This document shows positions 57,008 to 64,000 of a stretch of DNA of 64,000 bases, in pieces (positions within the stretch are counted from its first letter, which is position 1; the number at the start of each line of letters is the position of its first letter). The position numbers and the translations under genes are program-made. The stretch is taken from contig CAVYTO010000002.1 of assembly GCA_963771505.1 (NCBI GenBank), positions 1 to 64,000 on the forward strand, read 5' to 3'. Under the pieces are notes generated by a model. The model had not been told where the DNA came from. It saw nothing but the letters and a program-made list of their open reading frames with translations, and ran no database searches. Origin of the DNA: JAJPHW01 sp963771505. GTDB lineage: Bacteria > Acidobacteriota > Terriglobia > Terriglobales > Acidobacteriaceae.

Positions 57008-57904
57008 CTAGTGCGCCACAGGCGACAGGGTACGAACGAGTTGGATAACTGCTGGACCAAGCGTAACAAAGATAATCGATGGCAGCACAAACAGCACCAG
57101 GGGAATGACCATTTTGATTGTGGTCTTGGCCGCGGCTTCTTCCGCACGCTGACGCCGCTCGGTCCGCAGCGAGTCGGAGTGTACTCGCAGTGCCTGCGCC
57201 ACACTGGTTCCGAAGCGGTCGGTTTGAATCAGAGTTCCAACCAACGATTTGAGATCCTTGACTCCTGTGCGCAGCGCCAGGTTGCGCAACGCTTCCGCTC
57301 GCGGCTTACCAGCCCGCATTTCCAGGTTCACCAGATAAAATTCTTCACTTAGTTCGGGATGTGCATGGTGTAAATCCTGGCCCACTCGTTGCAGGGCTTG
57401 ATCGAGAGCGAGCCCTGCTTCGACACAAATTACGGTGAGATCGAGCGCATCCGGCAGTCCCAGAGTGATTAGCCGCTGGCGTTTTTTGATCAGGCGCTTC
57501 AGGATCAAGCGGGGAAGAAAGAAACCGAAACCGCCAAGGCCGACAACATACAGCCAACTCGAGTTAGGGATGAAAAGCGCAATCGCCATTCCCAACAGCG
57601 CGCCAATGATCCGGCTCCCGATGTAGATGGTGAGGTGCCGAGGCTCGCGATATCCAGCCTGGATCAACCATCCGCGAGCGCGCGAAACTTCGCTGGGCGA
57701 CAAAGGGATCGCTCGGCTGAACGGATCCATCGCCTGCTCGATACGGTCTTTAAGCGCGGCTTTCTTTTCGGTCTTGGGCTTTTGGAAGCCGAGTGAACGC
57801 AACCGCGCTCCTAATACGGAAGACGGCGCGTACATGGCCGCGCCAAAGAAGAACACAACCAGGGCGATCGTCAAGAACACGAGAATGGTGAGAATCAGCG
57901 CCAT
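57008..57904 (-). CDS. tadC: TadC-like type II secretion F-domain protein
   Basis: 298 residues with an N-terminal helix, a central pair of helices and one near the C-terminus (IKMVIPLVLFVLPSIIFVTL). The T2SSF core is LPDALDLTVICVEAGLALDQAL. Inner-membrane platform of the Flp pilus assembly machine. 16 nt after tadB. Confidence 0.92.
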   Translation of the reverse strand: MALILTILVFLTIALVVFFFGAAMYAPSSVLGARLRSLGFQKPKTEKKAALKDRIEQAMDPFSRAIPLSPSEVSRARGWLIQAGYREPRHLTIYIGSRIIGALLGMAIALFIPNSSWLYVVGLGGFGFFLPRLILKRLIKKRQRLITLGLPDALDLTVICVEAGLALDQALQRVGQDLHHAHPELSEEFYLVNLEMRAGKPRAEALRNLALRTGVKDLKSLVGTLIQTDRFGTSVAQALRVHSDSLRTERRQRAEEAAAKTTIKMVIPLVLFVLPSIIFVTLGPAVIQLVRTLSPVAH

Positions 57905-57920
57905 GGTTATTCGCGAGCCT

Positions 57921-58889
57921 TCATACTTGAATCCGAATGATTTTGCGAATCACAAAATAGCCAATCGTTTGCAAACTCACGCCCACGACGATCAGAATAT
58001 GCCCAATCGGATCTGTAAACAGCGGCGTGATGAAACTGCGATTCATCGCCAACATGGTTAGAACGATGACCGGAGGCAAACCCATTAGCAGGATCATCGT
58101 GAGCCGGCCCTGCGCCGTGAACACGTTGACCTGGCGCATGATCTTGAAACGTTCCCGGATGACGTATGAGAGGTTGTCGAGAATCTCCGCAAGATTCCCG
58201 CCCGTTTCCCGCTGAAGCATCACCGCCGTCACAAAAAATTTCACGTCGACGAGGGGCACGCGCTCGGTCAGGTTTACGAGTGCATCCCGCACGGGCATGC
58301 CGAATTTTTGTTCTTCGAAAAGCTTGCGAAATTCGGTGGCGACCGGCTCGGAGGTTTCGCTGGCAATCATCTCCAAAGCGGTTGTGAAAGCGTGACCGGC
58401 ACGCACCGAGCGCGCGAGCGTGTCGATCGCTTCGGGAAAAATCTCCTCAAATTTCTGGAAGCGCTTTGAGCGCCGGTAAGAAGCGTAGGAGTACGGGATG
58501 ACCGCACCCAGCAACGCCCCGACCCACAGGAATTGCCATGACCCTGCGGCGATAAAAGTGAGAGCCCCCAGCACGAACGAACTGGCCACGCACAGCATGA
58601 GAATAGTGCCCGCTCGCAGTTCCAGGTTGGCCTGTTCGAGCATGGTCTGTAGCTCAGAAATTCGATCGGAGCGGCGGAGCAAGGTGTCGAGCGCAGGGAT
58701 TCTGCTCAACATCTCGTTTCTTAAAAGAGCCAGGTTGGCGGTGGCCTGTTGTTCGGGTCCTTTGTCTGCAGATTCGAGACGTTCGCGAAGCATCCGGGCG
58801 CGCGAGTTTCGCTCGTCGAAAAGCGAGACCGCAACAAAAACTGCGGCCGCCACCACGATGAAAATCACGAATGAGATCAGTATCAGCAT
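57921..58889 (-). CDS. tadB: TadB-like type II secretion F-domain protein
   Basis: 322 residues with helices at 1-20, ~100-135 and two at the C-terminus. The T2SSF core reads FPEAIDTLARSVRAGHAFTTALEMIA and ETGGNLAEIL. Partner of TadC in the platform. 20 nt after cpaF. Confidence 0.92.
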   Translation of the reverse strand: MLILISFVIFIVVAAAVFVAVSLFDERNSRARMLRERLESADKGPEQQATANLALLRNEMLSRIPALDTLLRRSDRISELQTMLEQANLELRAGTILMLCVASSFVLGALTFIAAGSWQFLWVGALLGAVIPYSYASYRRSKRFQKFEEIFPEAIDTLARSVRAGHAFTTALEMIASETSEPVATEFRKLFEEQKFGMPVRDALVNLTERVPLVDVKFFVTAVMLQRETGGNLAEILDNLSYVIRERFKIMRQVNVFTAQGRLTMILLMGLPPVIVLTMLAMNRSFITPLFTDPIGHILIVVGVSLQTIGYFVIRKIIRIQV

Positions 58890-58909
58890 GGTTTAACGGC
58901 AAGCTTGCC

Positions 58910-60205
58910 TTAAACCTCCACTTTCGAATCGAACAGCATCGGACGGAGGCGAAGTCCGGCGACCGCCAGCTTCTCCGCGAACTTTGGCCTTATGCCGGTG
59001 GATTTGAACGTGCCCTTGACTCGTCCCGATTCGTCGATGCCGTAACGCTCGAACACGAAAATGTCCTGCATCAGGATGGAGTCGGCTTCCATGCCAACGA
59101 CTTCCGAAATGGTGATCACTTTTCTTGTGCCATCGGATAACCGGGCAATCTGGACCACCGCGTGGATTGCCGATACGAGTTGCTGGCGAACCGCACGTTC
59201 CGGAATATTCAGGTTCGCCATGGAGAACATGTTCTCAAGCCGTGCCATCGCATCTCGTTGCGTGTTGGCGTGGACGGTGGTGAGAGACCCTTCGTGGCCC
59301 GTGTTCATGGCCTGCAACATATCGAACGCTTCCTCGCCACGCACCTCGCCAACCACGATGCGGTCGGGCCGCATACGCAAGCTGTTGATCACAAGCTGCC
59401 GCTGCCGGACAGCGCCCTTGCCTTCGATGTTTGGCGGCCGTGTCTCCAGTCGAACGACGTGTTCCTGCTTGAGCTGCAATTCGGCCGCATCTTCGATGGT
59501 CACGATCCGATCGGAATTCGGAATGTAGCCGGACAGCACATTGAGTAACGTCGTTTTGCCTGCGCCGGTGCCTCCGGAGATCAACAGGTTCAGGCGCCCT
59601 TTCACCATGGCGGAAAGCAATTCCAGCATCGGTTCCGTGAGCGTTTGATTTTCAATCATGGTGCGCGCGGTCACGGGGTCGCGCCCGAACCGGCGAATCG
59701 ACAGACAGGGGCCGTCGATCGCAAGCGGCGGAATAATTGCATTCACGCGAGATCCGTCGGCGAGCCGCGCGTCGACCATGGGCGACGATTCGTCGACCCG
59801 GCGGCCAACGCGAGACACGATGCGGTCAATGATCTGCATCAGGTGGGCGTTGTCCTTGAAAGTCAGCCCCGTCGGTTCCAGCTTGCCGGCACGTTCTACA
59901 TACACTCGGTCGAAACGGTTGACCAGAATGTCGGAAATTGTGGGATCTTTGAGTAACGGCTCAAGCGGACCGAGCCCAAAAATTTCATCGAGTATCTCGC
60001 GGGCGAGACGTTCGCGCTCGGCGAAGCTGAGTGGGACGGCTTCAGTGTTAACGGTGCTGCGGATAAGAAGTAGGACTTCTTCGCGCGCGGTGTGGTTCGA
60101 AGTCTTGCCCAGTTTTTCCAGGTCGAGCCGGTCGAGAATCTTGCGGTGCAGGTCGGCTTTGACTTGCTGGTATTCACTCCGCTCGAAAGTCTGCAAATTC
60201 GCCAT
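58910..60205 (-). CDS. cpaF: CpaF/TadA pilus assembly ATPase
   Basis: 431 residues. Secretion ATPase with Walker A GGTGAGKTT (211-219), the Asp box, Walker B (RIVVGEVRGEEAFDML) and His box (GHEGSLTTVHANT). It powers Flp pilus extrusion. 8 nt after cpaE. Confidence 0.95.
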   Translation of the reverse strand: MANLQTFERSEYQQVKADLHRKILDRLDLEKLGKTSNHTAREEVLLLIRSTVNTEAVPLSFAERERLAREILDEIFGLGPLEPLLKDPTISDILVNRFDRVYVERAGKLEPTGLTFKDNAHLMQIIDRIVSRVGRRVDESSPMVDARLADGSRVNAIIPPLAIDGPCLSIRRFGRDPVTARTMIENQTLTEPMLELLSAMVKGRLNLLISGGTGAGKTTLLNVLSGYIPNSDRIVTIEDAAELQLKQEHVVRLETRPPNIEGKGAVRQRQLVINSLRMRPDRIVVGEVRGEEAFDMLQAMNTGHEGSLTTVHANTQRDAMARLENMFSMANLNIPERAVRQQLVSAIHAVVQIARLSDGTRKVITISEVVGMEADSILMQDIFVFERYGIDESGRVKGTFKSTGIRPKFAEKLAVAGLRLRPMLFDSKVEV

Positions 60206-60213
60206 AATTGAGC

Positions 60214-61386
60214 TTATACCGTCTTAAACAACGACCATGTTGTACGTTTGACCTCGACATCGTTTTCGGTCAGGCGGGTAGCTAGCGCCGTGTAAGAACG
60301 CGCCAGGTCAGAGTGATCAGACTCCAGCACCGGAACTCCGCGATCAATTGCATTCGTTACCGCCACGTGTTGGTTGGGAATCTTGGCCAGCAATTTGATT
60401 CCAGCGGCCGACTCGGCATCGGCATCGCTAAACCCAGGTAGCTTCCGGAAGCGGTTCAACACCAGGCCAACTCGTTCTCGATTGGCGGACTCCGACAGGT
60501 ATTGTTGGACTCGGGAAGCGCTCCACAGCGAGGCAACATCGGAGTTCGCGACCAGCACGACAAATTGCGAAAGATTGCAAACCATTCGAGTGATCGCATC
60601 CATTCTTGAGGACGCATCGACCACCACATAACGAAAGTGGCCCACCAGCATGTCGAACAATCTTGCGAACTCCGCCGAGGAAGGCTCGGCGGCATCGGGT
60701 GTCTTCGGACCAGCCAGAAGCTGCAGTCCACTGCTGTGACGGGTCAGGAAGCTTTCCAGCAGCGAACTGTCCAGCCTGTGCAGGTTGTGGATTGCGTCAC
60801 TCACCGAGAAAGCGGGCTTCAGGTTCAAATGGAGTGCGCAATGGCCGAGCAGTGCGACATCGACGAGTGCGGTACTGCTGTGTGTTGCTTGAAGCGCCAA
60901 CGCGAGGTTTACCGCGAGAGTAGTTGCGCCGCTTCCGCCCTTAGCATTAACGACGGTGAAAATGTTGCCGCGGGCGCTTTCCTGTCCTACCTTGCGGCGG
61001 GTTGCGGTGAGCCGGACGAAAGCGTCAAGCAAATCGGTAGTGGTTGTCGGGCGTTCGATGAATTCGCGCGCACCGGCGCGCATGGCACCGACGATCACCT
61101 GAGGTTGAGCGATGCTGCCGATGGCAAAGACAACCGCCTCCGGGATTTCCTGCTGCATCAGTTCGACACTGCGCAGCGCTGGTATCGCGTTTTCCGCAGG
61201 AACGTCGATCAAGATTACGTTTGGATTGGTGGAGTGAATCCGTCGTACAGCTGGATCGGCGGCAACCGCTGGAAACGTCGCGCACACATGTACGGTGCGG
61301 GCTACGCTCGTGCCATCCACCAGCACTTGCAGTAAGGATCGCTCGTCCGCATCTGCCGCGATAATCGCTACCGAAAGCTCTGCCAT
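60214..61386 (-). CDS. cpaE: CpaE/TadZ pilus localisation ATPase-like protein
   Basis: 390 residues. An N-terminal receiver-like domain (~1-125) and a C-terminal MinD/ParA-like domain whose deviant P-loop is NAKGGSGATTLA (GATT instead of GKT/S), the degenerate form typical of TadZ. It places the secretion machine in the cell. Between cpaC and cpaF. Confidence 0.9.
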   Translation of the reverse strand: MAELSVAIIAADADERSLLQVLVDGTSVARTVHVCATFPAVAADPAVRRIHSTNPNVILIDVPAENAIPALRSVELMQQEIPEAVVFAIGSIAQPQVIVGAMRAGAREFIERPTTTTDLLDAFVRLTATRRKVGQESARGNIFTVVNAKGGSGATTLAVNLALALQATHSSTALVDVALLGHCALHLNLKPAFSVSDAIHNLHRLDSSLLESFLTRHSSGLQLLAGPKTPDAAEPSSAEFARLFDMLVGHFRYVVVDASSRMDAITRMVCNLSQFVVLVANSDVASLWSASRVQQYLSESANRERVGLVLNRFRKLPGFSDADAESAAGIKLLAKIPNQHVAVTNAIDRGVPVLESDHSDLARSYTALATRLTENDVEVKRTTWSLFKTV

Positions 61387-61440
61387 GTCCCCCGCACCCC
61401 GGCCGTGACGGTCCCGGCCACAATCAGAAACACGACCATC

Positions 61441-62865
61441 TTATCTGAACGGCTTTTTGGTCTCATCAAACTTGCCTTTATCCATGAAAGGTCTTGGATA
61501 TTCCGGCGTTTGGGGGGATTGGCTGTTCGGCGACAGCCGCTTCACGGTGCACAAAACCATCAGTTCAGTCTTGCTCTTCTGCGCGCTCTTGCTCCGGAAG
61601 AAATTGCCGAGAATCGGAATATCGCCGAATCCCGGCATCTTGTTCATGATGTCCGTCACGCGGTTGTCCATCAGCCCGGCGATAACGAAACTCTGTCCAT
61701 CCTGGACTTCAAACTCTGTATCGGCGCGCCGTGTACTTAGCGCGGGTACTGTGAATCCAGAAATGTTGAGTGCGTTGGCAAAATCCAGAGTGCTCACTTC
61801 AGGCTGTACGCGCAAATGAATATTTCCATTGGGCATGATGAGCGGAGTGAACTTCAAGCGAACGCCAAATTCCTTGAAGGAAATAGTCACAGCAGTGAAT
61901 CCCGCGCCGGGCTGAACGATAGGGAAGGGAAACTCGCCGCCAGCCAGAAAGCTCGCTTCCTTGCCGTTCACTGCGATCAAGTTGGGCTCGGCGAGAATCT
62001 GGAGGATGTTTTTGGTCTCAAGGTCCTCAATTACGGCGCCCAGGTGGATATCCGGCCGGAACAGAAACATGTTGAGAACGTTGCTAACTGTTTGGTTGGC
62101 TTGAAAAGGAGGAGTTTGCCCGACGGTATCCGTGATTGCCTGGGGTCCGAATCCGCCGAATTGCCCGGTGGTCGCAGTTCCAATCGTGTTGGTAATACCG
62201 GTTGAGAAAAGATTGATGCCCTGCTGCTTGAGTGCGCTGCGGTCAACCTCGGCGAACTTTACCGCAAGCAAGACTTCTTGAGATCCCACCGGTCCGAACG
62301 TCAGCACATTAACAATGTTCTTGGTGTACGCTTCGGCCACTTGTCCGGCCTTTTTAGCGACATCCTCGGTGGTCACGTGCCCAGCCAGCACGATTGCAGA
62401 GCGCGATGCGCTCACGTTGATTTGCTCGTCCGGGAAAATTCGCTTTTCTTCTTCCGCGGCGGCGGTTATGTCCACATCGACGCGTAAATCGAAACTTTGC
62501 GAACGCTCATGTTCGTCCCAGATCAGCAACGACACTTCACCCGGTGAGCGGCCATGTACCAGAATCTGCGTCGGGGTCACGACGATCGCATCGGCGACGG
62601 CGGGGTCGGTCACAGAAATTCGCTTCAGGCGGTCGCTGGTGTTCACTAGCAGAGATTTGCCAACCATGACCCGCAGCGGGGCAGAGCCGGCATTGACGGG
62701 ATTGGACTCCCCGCTCGCTCCGGACGAAACAGTCTGAGAAGGCGCGGGATTTGGTGATTGCTGAGCTGGGACTGCGGATGCAGCGACGAATAACATCGCC
62801 AGCGTGGTGCCGCAAATGATCTTTGTCCTTATTGATTCCTCCCTACTTCGGGAGCGGATCGGCAT
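61441..62865 (-). CDS. cpaC: CpaC/RcpA secretin
   Basis: 474 residues with a signal peptide (TTLAMLFVAASAVPAQQ), a pilus/secretin N-terminal domain (MVGKSLLVNTSDRLKRISVT), a BON domain (VLAGHVTTEDVAKKAGQVAE) and the secretin domain (LEDLETKNILQILAEPNLIA; GQSFVIAGLMDN; FGDIPILGNFFRSK). Forms the outer-membrane pore for the Flp pilus. The open frame starts a few codons before the signal. Confidence 0.94.
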   Translation of the reverse strand: MPIRSRSREESIRTKIICGTTLAMLFVAASAVPAQQSPNPAPSQTVSSGASGESNPVNAGSAPLRVMVGKSLLVNTSDRLKRISVTDPAVADAIVVTPTQILVHGRSPGEVSLLIWDEHERSQSFDLRVDVDITAAAEEEKRIFPDEQINVSASRSAIVLAGHVTTEDVAKKAGQVAEAYTKNIVNVLTFGPVGSQEVLLAVKFAEVDRSALKQQGINLFSTGITNTIGTATTGQFGGFGPQAITDTVGQTPPFQANQTVSNVLNMFLFRPDIHLGAVIEDLETKNILQILAEPNLIAVNGKEASFLAGGEFPFPIVQPGAGFTAVTISFKEFGVRLKFTPLIMPNGNIHLRVQPEVSTLDFANALNISGFTVPALSTRRADTEFEVQDGQSFVIAGLMDNRVTDIMNKMPGFGDIPILGNFFRSKSAQKSKTELMVLCTVKRLSPNSQSPQTPEYPRPFMDKGKFDETKKPFR

Positions 62866-62892
62866 CTTTTTTACCTCAGGCCTGGACTATAC

Positions 62893-63720
62893 CTAAAACT
62901 TGGTCTCTTCTTTTTTCTCGCCGCGATAGACTTCAACCGTGTAAGCGGAAGGAGGGGCTGGCGGCGGAGCGGCTTTGGTCCTTATCTTCGCCGCGGTTGC
63001 ATGGGGAGCCGGCGCACCACCGGGGAACAACATCCCTGACCGCGTCGTTGCGATTTCATCCTGGCGGGTGTCCAGCGGATTACGCAAAGCTAGTTGAATG
63101 TGGCCTTCACTGACTGCCAACGTTAACTTTTGCGCGTCGTCGGGTGAAACCAGCAGCGTAACTACCGGTGACGACTGGGCTTCACCTGCAGCGTTGCGTT
63201 CCAGCTTTTGGCCGGTGGCGATCACGGCTACATTCGAAAGCACTGTGGTTGTCTGCTGCTCGTTGCTGCCCTGCGCGTTGCCGGTCAGCATGACGTCGAC
63301 GCGCGTTCCTGGAAGGACAAATCCTGAGACAGACGTCGTGTCGTTCACTCGCACGGAAACCGCACGCATCCCGGGAGGAATGAGCGCAGGCAGACCAGAG
63401 CCGGCATTCTCCCCGGCGAGCATCCCAGGAAGAATAAATTCGCCCTTGGAAATGGGCAAGATTACGCCGCGCCCGACAACCTTGGATTTTTGGGTCTGGG
63501 AATTGGGCGGTAGATCCCCCGACGGAAACCGCACCATCCTGATGTCCCGATCTTCTATCTTGGCGCCAACTTCGAGGTCATTTGCAGCCACAATCACTTC
63601 CGGACCGGCCGGCGACGACGCGGCAGTTCCAGTTTGTAATCTCCGATAAACCAAAAGGGCGACGAACGCCCCGAGAGCTAGCGCGATCGATCCAATCAGC
63701 AAAAGCCGGCTGCGATTCAT
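62893..63720 (-). CDS. cpaB: CpaB/RcpC pilus assembly protein
   Basis: 275 residues. A membrane helix (LLLIGSIALALGAFVALLVY), the SAF domain (VIVAANDLEVGAKIEDRDIR) and the RcpC domain (PPGMRAVSVRVNDTTSVSGF and PGTRVDVMLTG). Joins inner membrane and secretin. ATG 63720 starts just before the helix; the longer frame has a basic, unconserved leader. Confidence 0.93.
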   Translation of the reverse strand: MNRSRLLLIGSIALALGAFVALLVYRRLQTGTAASSPAGPEVIVAANDLEVGAKIEDRDIRMVRFPSGDLPPNSQTQKSKVVGRGVILPISKGEFILPGMLAGENAGSGLPALIPPGMRAVSVRVNDTTSVSGFVLPGTRVDVMLTGNAQGSNEQQTTTVLSNVAVIATGQKLERNAAGEAQSSPVVTLLVSPDDAQKLTLAVSEGHIQLALRNPLDTRQDEIATTRSGMLFPGGAPAPHATAAKIRTKAAPPPAPPSAYTVEVYRGEKKEETKF

Positions 63721-63846
63721 CAACGCTCCTAGATAAATTCCCAAACGAACCCGCCGGCCATGAGCCATGGCGCGGCGCAACCAACCGGTTCAGATTCAAA
63801 CGAGTCCCAGCTAGCTACAAAACGCGTTGCCGTCGATTCGTTCCTG

Positions 63847-63993
63847 TTACTGAATGGAACTGGCGACTGACGAGAAAACGTTATTGGAATTCGTACCAAT
63901 CAGCCGGATGGTTCCGACAACAATGACAAGGATCACGGCGAGCATGACCGCATATTCTGCGATATCTTGACCCTGCTCGTCCCGCCACAACAT
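63847..63993 (-). CDS. flp: Flp-type pilin (may extend beyond the window)
   Basis: 48 codons from ATG 63993 to TAA at 63847-63849. The prepilin cleavage signature is G-x4-E-Y (GQDIAEY, residues 8-14), followed by the hydrophobic helix AVMLAVILVIVVGTIRLIG and a short polar tail ending SSIQ. It is the major pilus subunit, 126 bases upstream of cpaB. An earlier in-frame start outside the window cannot be excluded. Confidence 0.85.
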   Translation of the reverse strand: MLWRDEQGQDIAEYAVMLAVILVIVVGTIRLIGTNSNNVFSSVASSIQ

Positions 63994-64000
63994 GTGCAAT

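Overview
The window looks like a chromosomal segment of an Acidobacteriota (Terriglobia-like) bacterium. This is inferred from content: a moderately GC-rich genome (not computed), a complete tad/Flp pilus locus, a DUF4097/ECF sigma/anti-sigma group, SPFH-NfeD membrane proteins, an M13 peptidase and a TonB-like protein with a long repeated Val-Pro-Pro linker. Almost all genes are intact and tightly packed, many with 4-bp ATGA overlaps. Against that background three broken regions stand out.

Layout. 1-5.0 kb: one long NACHT/STAND gene of about 1,630 codons, with an N-terminal Mrr-like PD-(D/E)XK nuclease, a NACHT NTPase core and a long helical-repeat C-terminus. This is the architecture of an antiviral STAND (Avs-like) protein. 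It is split by six single-base frameshifts. 5.4 kb: tRNA-Asp. 5.6-11.1 kb: GMC oxidoreductase and aquaporin, divergent from a perR-katG peroxide-defence operon. 11.3-15.7 kb: outer-membrane beta-barrel protein, DUF1801 protein, M13 metallopeptidase. 16-19.6 kb: chemosensory genes cheY-cheX and cheR-HDOD, with a 37-codon fossil of the CheA N-terminus upstream of cheR. 20.2-21.3 kb: DUF2235 hydrolase.

21.78-24.33 kb: a degraded 2.5-kb integrative element. It is bounded by a 24-bp direct repeat of the tRNA-Ser(CGA) 3' end, has TTAACGGCAGG-type tandem repeats near both ends, and carries an integrase pseudogene containing a frameshift and a roughly 34-bp microinversion. Three small unknown genes are its cargo.

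24.4-30.2 kb: tRNA adenosine deaminase, a TPR/SH3 lipid- or envelope-type secreted protein, threonine dehydratase, a vapBC toxin-antitoxin pair, an AbrB-like protein with a runaway C-terminus, a RibD_C reductase and RNase J. 31-36.2 kb: lysine/diaminopimelate operon asd-lysC-dapB-dapA-dapD, where DapA carries an unusual C-terminal Cys-containing domain. 36.2-43.9 kb: AI-2E-type permease, aroK, DUF4097 protein, ECF sigma/anti-sigma pair, MFS transporter and secreted proteins. 44-48.7 kb: an HD-GYP response regulator divergent from a large hybrid histidine kinase with a degenerate receiver. 48.7-52.8 kb: SPOR, SPFH and NfeD proteins and type II NADH dehydrogenase. 52.9-56.9 kb: polytopic membrane protein, TonB-like protein, DUF192 protein. 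57-64 kb: tad locus flp-cpaB-cpaC-cpaE-cpaF-tadB-tadC, all on the minus strand, with flp (missed by simple ORF length cut-offs) at the window edge.

The most interesting items are the frameshifted STAND defence gene, the tRNA-Ser mini-element with its arm-type repeats and microinversion, the DapA C-terminal fusion, the CheA fossil, and the roughly 25-residue repeat of the TonB-like protein.
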